Notes: generated by a model from the letters alone, not told the origin. A stretch of DNA of 64,000 nucleotides from Mycobacterium sp. 1554424.7 (GCF_001665295.1 NZ_LZSE01000034.1:267044-331043), one strand, 5' to 3'; shown: positions 8,249 through 21,919, numbered from the stretch's first letter. Numbers and translations are program-made.

Positions 8249-8893
8249 CTACCACGCGCGCGACAGGTCCGCGTGCTGCCGCACCCAGGCGTGCATCGCG
8301 ATCCCGGCGGCGACGCCGGCGTTGATGCTGCGCGTCGAGCCGAACTGGGCGATCGACACGGTGAGCGCCGCGCCGGCGCGGATGTCCCCGGTGATGCCGG
8401 GACCCTCCTCACCGAACACCATCAGGCAATCCCGCGGCAGCGCGGTCTCCTCCAGCCGATGCGCGCCCGGAACGTTGTCCACGGCGACCACGGTCAGTCC
8501 GGCGCCCGCCGCGAACTCCAGCAGCCCGGCGGTGCTGTCGTGATGGCACAGCCGCTGGTAGCGGTCGGTCACCATGGCGCCGCGGCGATTCCAGCGCCGC
8601 CGCCCAACGATGTGCACAGTGTGGACGGCGAAGGCGTTGGCGGTGCGCACTACCGAGCCGATGTTGGCGTCATAGCCGAAGTTCTCGATCGCCACGTGCA
8701 GCGGGTGCCGGCGCGTATCGATGTCGGCGATGATGGCGTCGCGGGTCCAGTACCGATAGGCGTCGACGACGTTGCGGGTGTCGCCGTCGCGCAACAGGTT
8801 TGAGTCGTAGCGCGGGTCGTCGGGCGGATCGCCCGGCCACGGCCCGACGCCGCCGCCCGTCGTTCCCCATTCTGTGGGCCCCGGGTCGCTCAT
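8249..8893 (-). CDS. SpoU/TrmH-family RNA methyltransferase
   Basis: A 214-residue SPOUT-class 2'-O-methyltransferase. Motifs seen: ENFGYDANIGSVVRTANAF (motif 1, with the N and R used in catalysis), MVFGEEGPGI (motif 2) and VSIAQFGSTRSINAGVAAGI (motif 3, the SAM-binding knot). The family methylates a ribose in rRNA or tRNA. I start at the ATG giving MSDPGPTEWGTT, which forms an ATGA overlap with the upstream lipoprotein gene; the longer frame reads into that gene. Corresponds to Rv0380c by locus and family (from memory). RNA target not deducible. Confidence 0.87.
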   Translation of the reverse strand: MSDPGPTEWGTTGGGVGPWPGDPPDDPRYDSNLLRDGDTRNVVDAYRYWTRDAIIADIDTRRHPLHVAIENFGYDANIGSVVRTANAFAVHTVHIVGRRRWNRRGAMVTDRYQRLCHHDSTAGLLEFAAGAGLTVVAVDNVPGAHRLEETALPRDCLMVFGEEGPGITGDIRAGAALTVSIAQFGSTRSINAGVAAGIAMHAWVRQHADLSRAW

Positions 8894-9813
8894 CGCTGCG
8901 TCCACACCCCGGCGTGGGTGCCGTCGACCGCGACCGTCGCGTACAGCAGCGCCTCGTTGATCTCGCCCTGGGTGCACAGCGACGCGTTGACGCGCACCGA
9001 ATCCAGCGACGCGTCGGGCAGGATCAGCGCCGACGACCCGTACGTCGTGCAGGCCGGGTTCAGGCCCCGGCCGGGCACCGTGGGCGACGCCAGCAGCATC
9101 AGCGGGCCGCCGCGCTTGGCCGAGTCGTCGCGATACCGGTCCGCGAGCGCGGTGGCCTCCAGGCCGAGCAGCATGTAGCCGTTGCCGTTGAACGCGGCGG
9201 GGTCGCCGAGCTGCGCCTTGGTCACCGGGGCGCCGTCGGCGCGCCAGGCCGACAGGCTGACGGTCTTGACGGTCAGGCCGGTGTCGTTGGCGTTGGTCGG
9301 CGGCAACCCCACCGGAAACGCGGCCGGGTAGGCGGCCGACGTGTTCGGGATCCGGTCGCGCGGCGAGTAGCCGTACACGCCTCGGACCTGGCTCCGATCC
9401 TTAAGCGGCCCAAGGCAAATGGTGCCGGTGAGCCGGTTCGGGGGCGCCGACAGCGGGTGTTGGATGTCGTGCACGCTGGTGGCCGCGGCGTCGCAGCTGC
9501 CCAGGGCGGTCGACTCCAACGGGTGCGCCAGCGCGCCGTAGAGCCCGAAGCGAATGTCCTCGGGTTTGGCGTGCGGCGCCTTCGGGTCGGTGGGCGACGC
9601 GTCGAGGTCGACCGCCACGTAATCGCCGTCCCAGCGCAGGTTGGAGACGGACATGTTCCAGCCCAGCAGCGCCAGCGATTCGCCGAGCCGCGCGCCCTGC
9701 GCGCCGTAGGGCCGAACGGGATGGTTGGAGTCCGAACAGCCCAGGGCACAAGCCACTGTGACGACGAAAATGCATGCGACGCGGGTCAGCCGCTCGAATC
9801 TAGTTGACATCAT
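8890..9813 (-). CDS. Conserved exported protein, probable lipoprotein (Rv0381c-like)
   Basis: A 307-residue protein with an N-terminal signal, RLTRVACIFVVTVACALGC, ending in a lipobox-like ALGC, then a polar mature part (SDSNHPVRPYG). The mature domain contains several Cys (CDAAATS, TICLGPL, PACTTYG, SLCTQGE) that could form disulfides. I recognise no enzyme motif. It is cotranscribed with the methyltransferase (4-nt overlap). The H37Rv neighbour in this position, Rv0381c, is also uncharacterised. A second ATG immediately follows the first. Confidence 0.72.
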   Translation of the reverse strand: MMSTRFERLTRVACIFVVTVACALGCSDSNHPVRPYGAQGARLGESLALLGWNMSVSNLRWDGDYVAVDLDASPTDPKAPHAKPEDIRFGLYGALAHPLESTALGSCDAAATSVHDIQHPLSAPPNRLTGTICLGPLKDRSQVRGVYGYSPRDRIPNTSAAYPAAFPVGLPPTNANDTGLTVKTVSLSAWRADGAPVTKAQLGDPAAFNGNGYMLLGLEATALADRYRDDSAKRGGPLMLLASPTVPGRGLNPACTTYGSSALILPDASLDSVRVNASLCTQGEINEALLYATVAVDGTHAGVWTQR

Positions 9814-9939
9814 TCACATTTGCCGCAGGGGTCGCTCGTCGGACGGGATCGACGATTTGCCCGCCTCACAGCGACAACGAGAGTCGCCCGGACGAGAGGC
9901 TGCTGTGGCACATGTGACAGCGCATGCATGAAACGCGGC

Positions 9940-10482
9940 TTAGCCCAATCCCAGATCGGCCAGGCCCAGCACACTGCGGTACAACAGCCCCTCGGCCTGG
10001 ATGGCCTCGGCGGCGCCGGTCGCGCGGTCCACCACGGTGGCCACCCCGACCACCTCGGCGCCCGCATCCTGGACGGCGTGCACCGCCGTCAGCGCCGAGG
10101 CGCCGGTCGTGCTGGTGTCCTCGACCACCAACACCCGCTTGCCGCCGACGTCGGTTCCCTCGATAAGGCGTTGCAGCCCATGGGTTTTCGCCGACTTGCG
10201 GACCACGAACGCGTCGATCGGCCGCCCGGGCGCGTGCATGACGGCCGTCGCGACCGGATCGGCGCCCAGGGTCAGACCCCCGACGACGGCGTAGTCCCAG
10301 TCGGCGGTGAGCTCGCGCATCAGGGTGCCGATCAGCGCGGAGGCGCGGTGGTGCAAAGTGGCGCGGCGCAGGTCGACGTAGTAGTCGGCCTCCTTGCCCG
10401 ACGACAGCGTCACGCGGCCGTGCACCACCGACAGCCGGCGCACCAGCTCGGCCAGCTCCGCGCGGGCGTCAGCTGCGGTCAC
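9940..10482 (-). CDS. pyrE: Orotate phosphoribosyltransferase
   Basis: A 180-residue protein that makes orotidine 5'-phosphate from orotate and PRPP in pyrimidine synthesis. The PRPP-binding loop is [18 protein letters not shown], and [12 protein letters not shown] near residue 30 and [16 protein letters not shown] fit bacterial PyrE. Length is normal. Its start overlaps the end of the short-chain dehydrogenase gene by 14 nt. The 126 bp between it and the lipoprotein gene show no gene. Confidence 0.93.
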   Translation of the reverse strand: MTAADARAELAELVRRLSVVHGRVTLSSGKEADYYVDLRRATLHHRASALIGTLMRELTADWDYAVVGGLTLGADPVATAVMHAPGRPIDAFVVRKSAKTHGLQRLIEGTDVGGKRVLVVEDTSTTGASALTAVHAVQDAGAEVVGVATVVDRATGAAEAIQAEGLLYRSVLGLADLGLG

Positions 10483-11239
10483 GGCCGCCGACCCGTTTCG
10501 CCGCGGTGCGCACCAGGCCGCGGGGCAACAGCCGCCCCGCGGTGACGATCGCCTTGTACTGCAGGCCCGGAACGGTGATCACCTTGCCGGCGGCGACGTC
10601 GGCAAGGCTCGCCGAGACCACGTCGTCGACCTCGAGCCACAGGAACGGCGGCAACTTGGCCATGTTCATCCCGGCCCTGGCGTGAAATTCGGTGTGCACG
10701 AACCCCGGACACACGGCGTGCACGCCGACCCCGGTCCCGTCGAGCGAGCCGGCGAGTCCCTCGCTGAACGCGATCACCCAGGCCTTGGACGCGGAATAGG
10801 TCGATGACCGCCCGGACACCAGCCCGGCGACGCTGGCGACGTTGATGACGGTCCCGGCGCCGGCGGCGATCATGGCGGGCACCGCGGCGCGGGTGAGCTG
10901 CAGGACCGCGGTCACGTTGACGTCGAGCTGCGCCTGCAGCAGCGCGGGATCGGCCGTCCAGAATTCGCCGGACGTGCCGATGCCGGCGTTGTTGACCAGG
11001 ACCCGCACACCGCGGGCGAGGCGCTCGGCGACCTTGTCGCGGCCGGCCGCGTCGGCCAGGTCGGCGGGCAGGATTTCGATGCTGCCGCCCTGTCCCTCGA
11101 GCTCGGCCGCCAGTTTGCTCAACCGGTCGACGTCGCGGGCGACCAGCACCAGGTCGTAGCCGTCGCGTGCATAGCGCCGCGCATAGCCCCCGCCGATCCC
11201 CGACGTCGGCCCGGTGATCAGGGCTACGGGGCGCGGCAT
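10469..11239 (-). CDS. Short-chain dehydrogenase/reductase (SDR)
   Basis: A 256-residue classical SDR. The cofactor motif is [19 protein letters not shown], the NNAG motif is [14 protein letters not shown], and the catalytic residues are the Ser of INVASVAG and the YSASK Tyr/Lys. Substrate unknown; the hydrophobic C-terminus ([15 protein letters not shown]) recalls mycobacterial SDRs acting on lipids. I start at [10 protein letters not shown], one base after the stop of the upstream membrane-protein gene; the longer frame would lie inside that gene. Confidence 0.87.
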   Translation of the reverse strand: MPRPVALITGPTSGIGGGYARRYARDGYDLVLVARDVDRLSKLAAELEGQGGSIEILPADLADAAGRDKVAERLARGVRVLVNNAGIGTSGEFWTADPALLQAQLDVNVTAVLQLTRAAVPAMIAAGAGTVINVASVAGLVSGRSSTYSASKAWVIAFSEGLAGSLDGTGVGVHAVCPGFVHTEFHARAGMNMAKLPPFLWLEVDDVVSASLADVAAGKVITVPGLQYKAIVTAGRLLPRGLVRTAAKRVGGRDRS

Positions 11240-11240
11240 G

Positions 11241-12083
11241 TCAACGCTGGTAATTGCCGGCTTGCTGGCCGTTGCGCCCGGTCGGCGGCTGCCGACCCGG
11301 GTCGCGGCGCATCGGCTCGGTGGCGCGGCGGCCCGCCTGGACATCAGAGCCCAGCAACCCCGACACGTCCTGCCCCGAGCGACGGGACGGCAGCTCCAGG
11401 CGGCCGGCGGGCGCCAGGGGTCGGCTCGGTGCGGCGTTGCGCAGCCCCGCCGGCGCCTCCTGCGGCGCCTCCTGGGGCACCGGCGGCAACACGCGCAGCA
11501 GGTCGTTGAATTGGCGGACGGTCCGCAGGCCCTCGTCCCATTGGGCGCGGGTGCTGGAGATCGGCATGGCGACCAGGGTCCAGTTCTGCTCGTTCCACAT
11601 GATCTCGGCGCTGTCGGGCGCGGTGTGCGCGAAGGTGACCATGCGCCGGTCGCAGGCCCGCCGGGCCGCGTCGAGATTGGTCGAGTACACCATGCGCGGG
11701 CCGATCGCGCCGAGTAGCCAAATGTCGCTCTCCCGAGGCTCTTTCAGCCCTTTGAGGCGCAGGTCCACGACGACGTTGGTGCCGACCTTGCGGTGCAGCG
11801 CGATCACGGTGGCGACTTCCTCGAGGTCGAAGATGTAGACCGCCTCGCCGCGGATCTGGCCCAGCACCACGTTGTGGGCGGCGACGTCGCCCACCGTCGA
11901 GATCACCCCGCGCTTCCAGCGCTTGAGGATGTCGCTCGATTCGCGCTCGTAGTCGAAGCCGTGCGACCGCGCCCACGATTTACGACGCCTGCTGCGGCCG
12001 CGCCGTCGATCGATATCGACGTACAGCAGCACGCCCGCACCGACAAAGCACAGCGCGGAGAGCGTGAACCAAAGGGGGACCAT
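11241..12083 (-). CDS. Conserved membrane-anchored protein (Rv0383c-like)
   Basis: A 280-residue protein with one N-terminal membrane helix ([20 protein letters not shown]) followed by a basic stretch ([13 protein letters not shown]), which predicts an N-out/C-in anchor with a cytoplasmic domain. The rest has no motif I recognise; the last 70 residues are rich in Pro, Arg and Gln and look disordered. It heads the run Rv0383c-like, SDR, pyrE with almost no spacing. In H37Rv the matching gene also lies next to clpB and is annotated only as a conserved secreted or membrane protein. Confidence 0.7.
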   Translation of the reverse strand: MVPLWFTLSALCFVGAGVLLYVDIDRRRGRSRRRKSWARSHGFDYERESSDILKRWKRGVISTVGDVAAHNVVLGQIRGEAVYIFDLEEVATVIALHRKVGTNVVVDLRLKGLKEPRESDIWLLGAIGPRMVYSTNLDAARRACDRRMVTFAHTAPDSAEIMWNEQNWTLVAMPISSTRAQWDEGLRTVRQFNDLLRVLPPVPQEAPQEAPAGLRNAAPSRPLAPAGRLELPSRRSGQDVSGLLGSDVQAGRRATEPMRRDPGRQPPTGRNGQQAGNYQR

Positions 12084-12174
12084 CCCACACAGGGTATCCG
12101 CTGTCCGCCCGGAATAGACAATGCGACCAGGTCACAAGCAAATTAAGGTTTGCTAGAGGGCGCGCCCGATACGC

Positions 12175-12231
12175 CGAACGTCGACTTGTTTGGGCAATTT
12201 CGACGAAATGCCGAGCACAAGTCGACGTTCG
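12175..12231 (-). terminator. Long hairpin just after clpB, candidate 3' end structure
   Basis: A perfect 15-bp inverted repeat (CGAACGTCGACTTGT with its complement at 12217-12231) encloses a 27-nt loop that can pair again (ATTTCG with CGAAAT, plus GGC with GCC). It starts 10 nt past the clpB stop codon. There is no T tract, as is usual in mycobacteria, so termination or mRNA protection is only inferred. The element could also be one copy of a dispersed repeat. Confidence 0.5.
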
Positions 12232-12240
12232 AGCGTAGGG

Positions 12241-14787
<2,547 letters not shown>

Positions 14788-14855
14788 GACGATCTCCGTT
14801 TGGGGTCAGAAATGGCTGCATGAAAATGCTTGTCGTGATGTCCAACGCCGTCAAG

Positions 14856-14876
14856 GTTGAGTCTGTTCCGCTCAAG
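14856..14876. promoter_or_regulatory. HAIR operator for HspR between clpB and the flavohemoglobin gene
   Basis: GTTGAGT-N7-GCTCAAG matches the HspR-associated inverted repeat CTTGAGT-N7-ACTCAAG at 12 of 14 positions. It lies 69 nt upstream of the clpB start and 36 nt upstream of the divergent reductase start, so HspR bound here could affect both genes. HAIR control of clpB is known in actinobacteria; control of the reductase is my inference. Confidence 0.85.
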
Positions 14877-14911
14877 TCTAGCAAGTTTGGAATTGAATAG
14901 AATCGGGCCCC

Positions 14912-16081
14912 GTGAGCCTGGAGGACCCCGATGCGTTGCGGGTGCTGCGCGATGCCTTCGCGCCGGGCTCGGAGGAAGGCAACGACCTCGTCCGCACCTT
15001 CTATACCCACTGGTTCGCCCTCGACGTCTCGGTGCGGGACCTTTTTCCGCCCGAAATGGACGCGCAGCGGGCGGCTTTTGCGCACGCGCTGCACTGGGTT
15101 TACGGCGAACTGGTCGAGCGGCGCGCGGCCGAGCCGGTGGCCTTCCTCGCCCAGCTCGGACGGGATCACCGCAAATTCGGCGTGCTACCGGCCCATTACG
15201 GCACGCTGCGCCGCGCGCTGTATGCGACGCTTCGGACACACCTCGGCGAGGCCTGGACCGATTCCGTCGGGGCGGCCGCCGATCAGTCGCTCAACCTGAT
15301 CACCGGGGTGATGAGCGGGGCCGCCGACGCCGACGAGGGGCCCGCCTGGTGGGACGGCACGGTCGTCGAGCACGCGCGGGTCTCGCGCGACCTGGCCGTC
15401 GTGCGACTGCAGCTCGACCGCCCGATGGACTACCACGCCGGCCAGTACGTGGACGTTCAGGTGCCGCAGTGCCCGCGCCGGTGGCGCTACCTGAGCCCGG
15501 CGATCCCGGCCGACCCGGGCGGCGGGATCGAGTTCCACGTCCGCCAGGTCGCCGGCGGCCTGGTGAGCGGCGCGATCGTCGACGAGACCCGGCCCGGCGA
15601 CCGGTGGCGATTGTCCAGCCCGCACGGCGGCCTGCGGGTCGACCGCGACGGCGGCGACGTGCTGATGGTCGCCGGCGGCACGGGGCTGGCGCCGCTGCGC
15701 GCGCTGATCATGGACCTGTGCCGCTACGCGGTGAACCCGCGGGTGCACCTCTTCTTCGGGGCGCGCTACCGCTGCGAGCTCTACGACCTGCCCACGCTGT
15801 GGCAGGTCGCCCAGCACAACCCGTGGCTGTCGGTCTCGCCGGTCTCGGAGTACAGGAGCGACCCGTCGTGGGCGGCCGACTATCCCGACGTCACCCCGCC
15901 GCGCGGGCTGCACGTGCGCCAGACCGGCCGGCTGCCCGACGTGGTGACCAAATACGGCGGCTGGGGCGACCGGCAGATCCTGATCTGCGGCGGACCGGAT
16001 ATGGTTCGTGCGACCAAGGCCGCACTGCTCGCCAAAGGCGCGCCGCCCGAACGCATTCAGCACGACCCGCTGTCCAGGTGA
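14912..16081 (+). CDS. Flavohemoglobin-like FAD/NAD oxidoreductase (type II, Rv0385-like)
   Basis: A 389-residue protein: an N-terminal globin-like domain (about 5-130; the GRDHRKFGV histidine sits where a proximal haem ligand is expected), an FAD-binding domain (RRWRYLSPA in place of the usual RxYS) and an NAD domain (VMVAGGTGLAPLRALI-type motif, then ILICGGPDMV). It resembles the M. tuberculosis protein Rv0385, described as a type II flavohemoglobin with unusual haem and FAD sites and linked to D-lactate oxidation rather than NO removal. Start is GTG. It is divergent from clpB with a HAIR site between them. Confidence 0.8.
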   Translation: MSLEDPDALRVLRDAFAPGSEEGNDLVRTFYTHWFALDVSVRDLFPPEMDAQRAAFAHALHWVYGELVERRAAEPVAFLAQLGRDHRKFGVLPAHYGTLRRALYATLRTHLGEAWTDSVGAAADQSLNLITGVMSGAADADEGPAWWDGTVVEHARVSRDLAVVRLQLDRPMDYHAGQYVDVQVPQCPRRWRYLSPAIPADPGGGIEFHVRQVAGGLVSGAIVDETRPGDRWRLSSPHGGLRVDRDGGDVLMVAGGTGLAPLRALIMDLCRYAVNPRVHLFFGARYRCELYDLPTLWQVAQHNPWLSVSPVSEYRSDPSWAADYPDVTPPRGLHVRQTGRLPDVVTKYGGWGDRQILICGGPDMVRATKAALLAKGAPPERIQHDPLSR

Positions 16082-16094
16082 ACCGAGGTAGGCC

Positions 16095-16985
16095 ATGCGC
16101 ATCGTCACTCTGACCGACCCGTCCTCGCCGGTGGCCGCGCAGTTCGTGCCCGAGGCCGGAATGATCGGCACCTCGTTGACCGACGCGGGCGCCGAACTGC
16201 TCGGCCAGCGTCGCGGCCTGCAGGCCTACATCGAGGCGGGCAAGACGATGGGCATCCCGATCCTGTATCCGTGGGCAAATCGGTTGGGCGACAACACCTA
16301 CACGGCCGAGGACGTGACGGTGACGCTGACGCCCGGGGAGAACGGTGTCCGTCCCGATCCCAACGGGTTGCCGATCCACGGCACCCTGGCCGCCTACCCG
16401 GGCTGGCGGGTGACGACGGAGTCGGGCAACGAGCTCACCGCGCAGGTGGACTTCGGTGCCGACCCGCGGTTGCTGGCGAGCTTCCCGTATCCGCACGTGC
16501 TCGAGGTGGCGGTGGGGCTGGCCGAAAGGGCGCTGACGATCCGCACCACCGTCACCGCGACCGGCGACACGGCGGTTCCGCTGTGCTTCGGCTTCCATCC
16601 CTACCTGCGCCTGCCGGACGTTCCCCGGGGCGAGTGGCTGATCGAGACGCCGCCGCTGCGGCACCTGCGGCTCGACGAATGGGGGCTGCCCACCGGCGAA
16701 TCGGAACCGCAACACCCGATGGCCGAAGCATTGGGGGACAAGGCTTTTGACGACGCCTACGACCAGGTCGGCGACGGCGCGGTGTTCGCGGTGTCCGGCG
16801 GCGGGCGCCGCGTCGAGGTGCATTTCGAGCGGGGGTATCCGGCGACGCAGATCTTCGCCCCGCCGGCCGAGGACCTGGTGTGCTTCGAGCCGATGACCGC
16901 GCCCACCGACGCGCTGCGGCGCGGCGGCTACCGCTGCGCGCGCCCGGGCGCGCCGGCGGTCGCACAATTCTCGATTCGGGTGTGA
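16095..16985 (+). CDS. Aldose 1-epimerase family protein
   Basis: A 296-residue galactose-mutarotase-like protein. Recognisable elements: GIPILYPWANRLGDNTY, GLPIHGTLAAYPGW (the catalytic-type His), CFGFHPYLRLPD (second His) and VCFEPMTAPTDAL near the C-terminus (the Glu of the active site). It would interconvert alpha and beta forms of aldoses, or act on a related hexose phosphate. It begins 14 nt after the flavohemoglobin gene, so they are probably one transcript. It ends 11 nt from the convergent HD-domain gene. Confidence 0.83.
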   Translation: MRIVTLTDPSSPVAAQFVPEAGMIGTSLTDAGAELLGQRRGLQAYIEAGKTMGIPILYPWANRLGDNTYTAEDVTVTLTPGENGVRPDPNGLPIHGTLAAYPGWRVTTESGNELTAQVDFGADPRLLASFPYPHVLEVAVGLAERALTIRTTVTATGDTAVPLCFGFHPYLRLPDVPRGEWLIETPPLRHLRLDEWGLPTGESEPQHPMAEALGDKAFDDAYDQVGDGAVFAVSGGGRRVEVHFERGYPATQIFAPPAEDLVCFEPMTAPTDALRRGGYRCARPGAPAVAQFSIRV

Positions 16986-16996
16986 GCGGGCGTCTT

Positions 16997-17512
16997 TCAC
17001 CACCGCAGCATGGGGAAGGGCCGAAGCGGGTGCCCGGCGGCGTAGCGGGTGAGACGCTTGGCGAGGAAGGCGTGGAACCCGCAATAGGGCAGCTCGGCGA
17101 CGACCGATCGGATGGCCTCGCGCCCGAGCCCGTCACGCAGCAGGCCACGGCTCACGTCGATGCGGTCGGCGATCCGGAAGGTTTCGGTCATCCGGTCGTG
17201 TGACGGCCGCAGCCGGTGGTGCTCGACGATCAGCGTGCGCACGTCGTCGACGTTGTCGACGCCGAATTCCGCGGCGTGCGCCGCGGCCAGGTCGGCCGAG
17301 GGCGTGAGGTAGTCGAACGTGCCCGCGGTCCAGATGCCGAGATCGTGTGCGGCCCAGGCCAAGACGGCGAAATCGGGGACCGGGTCGCCGAGCAGCCGTT
17401 GGTGATAGTTGAGGCAGCGGTAGACGTGATTGCGGTAGGCGGGCAACTGTGCGCCCAGCTCGGGTTGGTATCGCTGTAGCAGGATCTCGACGATCGGGTG
17501 ATCGCTGATCAC
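16997..17512 (-). CDS. HD-domain protein, last gene of the dnaK operon
   Basis: A 171-residue protein with metal-binding HD-family residues: NHVYRCLNYHQRLLG, LAWAAHDLGIWTAG (the HD pair), LIVEHHRLRPSHD and FRIADRIDVS. HD proteins are metal-dependent phosphohydrolases, often on nucleotides; the substrate cannot be inferred. The open frame runs far upstream across hspR, but a GTG (VISDHPIVEILL) 14 nt after the hspR stop is the sensible start. The tight spacing suggests cotranscription with dnaK-grpE-dnaJ-hspR. Confidence 0.78.
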   Translation of the reverse strand: MISDHPIVEILLQRYQPELGAQLPAYRNHVYRCLNYHQRLLGDPVPDFAVLAWAAHDLGIWTAGTFDYLTPSADLAAAHAAEFGVDNVDDVRTLIVEHHRLRPSHDRMTETFRIADRIDVSRGLLRDGLGREAIRSVVAELPYCGFHAFLAKRLTRYAAGHPLRPFPMLRW

Positions 17513-17526
17513 GGTTGCCTGGGCGC

Positions 17527-17919
17527 CTAGCGCGGCTTTCGCGGCTGCCAGACGACCAGGGCGGTGCTCTTGGGCACCACCGCCAGGTCGCGGCGCTGGC
17601 CGGCGCGCACCTGGGCCAGCTCCTCGGTCAGCTCCTTCACGCGCGACTGCAGCGCCTCGACCTGGTTGGTCAGCTCGATGATGCGCTTGATGCCGGCCAG
17701 GTTGACGCCCTCGTCCTGCGACAGCCGCTGCACCTCGCGCAGCAGGTCCACGTCGTGCTCCGAATAACGGCGTCCCCCACCGGAAGTGCGCCTCGGGCTG
17801 ACCAGCCCGAGGCGGTCGTAGGTACGCAGGGTCTGCGCGTGCATGCCGGCCAGCTCGGCGGCCACCGAGATGAGGAAGGTCCGGGCCTCCTCCTTGGAAT
17901 TGCGTGAGCCCCTGGCCAT
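17527..17919 (-). CDS. hspR: Heat shock repressor HspR
   Basis: A 130-residue MerR-family repressor. The helix-turn-helix and wing are ISVAAELAGMHAQTLRTYDR and GLVSPRRTSGGGRRYSEHDV, followed by a coiled coil (NQVEALQSRVKELTEELAQV). HspR binds HAIR sites, with DnaK as co-repressor, and shuts off the dnaK operon and clpB. Its ATG shares one base with the dnaJ stop (TGATG). Three HAIR sites in this window are its likely targets. Confidence 0.96.
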   Translation of the reverse strand: MARGSRNSKEEARTFLISVAAELAGMHAQTLRTYDRLGLVSPRRTSGGGRRYSEHDVDLLREVQRLSQDEGVNLAGIKRIIELTNQVEALQSRVKELTEELAQVRAGQRRDLAVVPKSTALVVWQPRKPR

Positions 17920-19097
17920 CAGCGATTACCCGCCCATCCCGCGCGCGGATCGAACCCACTGGATCGCTCGGCCGCCGCGTAGGCCTCCAGCGCCTCCTGT
18001 GCGGCGCCCTCCAAGTTCGGGGGCACGGCCACCTTCACGGTGACCAGCAGGTCGCCGCTGCCGCCGCCGCGCTTGGGCACACCGCGTCCGCGCACCCGCA
18101 GGATCCGGCCGTCGGCGGTGCCCTTGGGCACCCGCACGCCGACCGTGCCGTCGAGCGTGGGAACGGAAAGCGTTGAGCCCAAGGCCAACTCGGTGAAGCT
18201 GACGGGCACGGTCACGGTGAGGTCGTCGCCGTCCCGGCCGAACACTTTGTCCGGCCGCACGTGCACCGTCACATACAGGTCACCCGACGGGGCGCCGCGC
18301 AACCCGGCCTCGCCCTGCCCGGGCAGCCGGATCCGCTGTCCGTCCTCGACGCCCGGCGGGATCCGCACATTGATGGTGCGCGTGCGGGTCGTCACGCCGG
18401 TGCCTTTGCACTCGTCGCACGGGTGCTCGATGATCGAGCCGCTGCCCCGGCAATCGGTGCAGGGTTCGGAGAAGCCGAACGCGCCCTGGTTGCGGTTGAT
18501 CACCCCCGAGCCGTTACAGCTGGGGCACACCTTCGGGCTGGTGCCCGGGCGCGCCCCGCTGCCATGGCAATTGGTGCAGGGCGCCGGGCTGGTCAGCCGC
18601 AGCGGCATCGCCACGCCCTTGGCCGCCTCGACGAAGTCGAGTTCGGTCTCGGTCTCCAGGTCGTTGCCGCGCCGCGGCCGGCTGGGACGCGGACTAGCGC
18701 CGCGCCCGAACAGGCCGCCGAACAGATCCCCGATGTTGGCGCCGCCGCTTCGGCCCGCGGCGTCGAACAGGTCGCTGAGGTTGAACTCCGCGCCGTCCCC
18801 ACCGACGTTGAAGCTGAAGCCGCTACCACCGTCGAACCTGCGGCCGCCGAAACCGCCGCCCGCGAACAGGCGGCGGGTCTCGTCGTACTCCTTGCGTTTG
18901 GCCGGATCCGACAACACGTTGTGCGCCTCCGACACCGCCTTGAATCGTTCGCCGGCGGCCGGGTTGTCGGGGTTCGCATCCGGGTGCAGGTCGCGCGCCA
19001 GCTTGCGATACGCGCGCTTGATCTCGTCCGGGCTGGCGTCAGAGGAGACGCCCAGCTCCTTGTAGAAGTCCTTTTCGACCCATTCACGCTGGGCCAT
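17919..19097 (-). CDS. dnaJ: Chaperone DnaJ (DnaJ1)
   Basis: A 392-residue type I J protein. The J domain begins at [20 protein letters not shown] and contains the HPD motif (RDLHPDANP); a Gly/Phe-rich linker follows, then four CxxCxGxG zinc repeats ([32 protein letters not shown]) and the C-terminal substrate-binding domain. It delivers clients to DnaK and stimulates its ATPase. It is the third gene of the operon and directly joins hspR. Confidence 0.97.
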   Translation of the reverse strand: MAQREWVEKDFYKELGVSSDASPDEIKRAYRKLARDLHPDANPDNPAAGERFKAVSEAHNVLSDPAKRKEYDETRRLFAGGGFGGRRFDGGSGFSFNVGGDGAEFNLSDLFDAAGRSGGANIGDLFGGLFGRGASPRPSRPRRGNDLETETELDFVEAAKGVAMPLRLTSPAPCTNCHGSGARPGTSPKVCPSCNGSGVINRNQGAFGFSEPCTDCRGSGSIIEHPCDECKGTGVTTRTRTINVRIPPGVEDGQRIRLPGQGEAGLRGAPSGDLYVTVHVRPDKVFGRDGDDLTVTVPVSFTELALGSTLSVPTLDGTVGVRVPKGTADGRILRVRGRGVPKRGGGSGDLLVTVKVAVPPNLEGAAQEALEAYAAAERSSGFDPRAGWAGNR

Positions 19098-19151
19098 GCC
19101 GCGTCACCCCCTCACCTTTCTCGATATCGACTTGTCGTTTGATTGTCGTGC

Positions 19152-19792
19152 TTAATCACCGGCGCCGTCGGCGTTATCGGCCTTCTCGGGCTCGGGCGTT
19201 TCGGCCGGATCGGCTGCAGCGACCGTTTCGTCGCCCTCGCCCACGACGGTGTCGACGACACCGACCAGAGCGTGCCGCAGCACCTGGTCGCCCAGTTTGT
19301 AGCCCTGCCGCATGACGGTGCCGATCACCGGCTTGGAGCCGTCGGCGCCATCGCCCTCGTGCTGCACGGCCTCGTGCAGCACCGGGTCGAAGTCCTCGCC
19401 CTCCTCGCCGAACGCCGTCAGGCCGAGGCCCGTCAGCGCGGAATCCAGCTTGTCGGCGACCGACTTGAGCGGGCCGGATTCGAGGTCGCCGTGCTTGCGC
19501 GCCCGTTCGAGATCGTCGAGCACGCCCAGCAATTGGCCGAGCACGGCGGCCTTGGCCCGGTCCGCGGCGGCCTGCTGATCGCGCAGCGCCCGCTTGCGGT
19601 AGTTGGTGAAGTCCGCCTGCACGCGCTGCAGATCGGCGGTCAACTCGGCGACCTTGTCGGCGCTTTCACCCTTGGCGGCCGGCGCCGGCCCCCCCGGCTC
19701 GGAGCCGGGGGGGACGTGCCGTACTTCGCCGGTTTCGGGATCGATGCGCCGCTTGTCGGTGACCGTCACCTGTTCCTGGGGGTTGCCGTCGG

Positions 19793-19796
<4 letters not shown>
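19152..19796 (-). CDS. grpE: Nucleotide exchange factor GrpE
   Basis: A 214-residue GrpE, a little shorter than the M. tuberculosis protein. The long helix with [20 protein letters not shown] and the C-terminal beta wing ([36 protein letters not shown]) are diagnostic. It releases ADP from DnaK. The first 40 residues and the acidic/Ala-rich tail look disordered. Its ATG overlaps the dnaK stop (ATGA). Confidence 0.96.
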
Positions 19797-21655
<1,859 letters not shown>

Positions 21656-21698
21656 AGTGATTCCTCCTGAATATGTAGAGCCTTTTTGGTGCCACTAT

Positions 21699-21719
21699 GC
21701 TGAGTGAACCCCGCTCAAG
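21699..21719. promoter_or_regulatory. HAIR operator 1 of the dnaK operon
   Basis: GCTGAGT-N7-GCTCAAG, about 44 nt upstream of the dnaK ATG, resembles CTTGAGT-N7-ACTCAAG with three mismatches. As the promoter-proximal site it could block transcription directly when HspR-DnaK is bound. Confidence 0.75.
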
Positions 21720-21753
21720 CCTGCCCTCGTGGGCGTTCGGGTGTCAACCCAGC

Positions 21754-21774
21754 CTTGAGTCTGCTTCGCTCAAC
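21754..21774. promoter_or_regulatory. HAIR operator 2 of the dnaK operon
   Basis: CTTGAGT-N7-GCTCAAC matches the HAIR consensus at 12 of 14 positions, with a perfect left half. It lies about 100 nt upstream of dnaK and 55 nt from operator 1, a spacing of five helical turns or so, which would allow cooperative binding. Confidence 0.82.
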
Positions 21775-21829
21775 TTGTTGATCATGCTAACGGCGGGCAC
21801 GCGCGTCTTGTTCCCGGGGTGGCCGTTGC

Positions 21830-21919
21830 GTGTGAATTGAGGACCTTGCGTGGTGCGCCAGGGTTGAAAATCGCCCGAAATCGCCCTCAGCACACACTGA
21901 AACCCCTCAGCTCACACTC
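21830..21919. repeat. Palindromic intergenic element, copy 2
   Basis: This stretch has the same layout as the element at 8149-8238: a left arm starting GTGTGAATTGAGGACCTTGC, a centre with GAAAATCGCCCGAAATC, and a right arm CACACTGAAACCCCTCAGCT followed by CACACTC. Arms are more diverged than in copy 1 but the centre is nearly the same. It lies on the LysR side of the dnaK HAIR sites. Confidence 0.65.

Noticed and set aside
8035-8325. 96-codon open frame as an intact small gene
   Set aside because: Only the first 31 residues are protein-like (LysR remnant); the rest is the palindromic element and the antisense of the methyltransferase gene.
15185-17084. Long minus-strand frames over the flavohemoglobin and epimerase genes
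   Set aside because: They are antisense to two genes with clear family motifs and contain no motif themselves.
16997-17959. 320-residue form of the HD-domain protein
   Set aside because: The extra N-terminal part lies on hspR in another frame; a GTG start after the hspR stop fits better.
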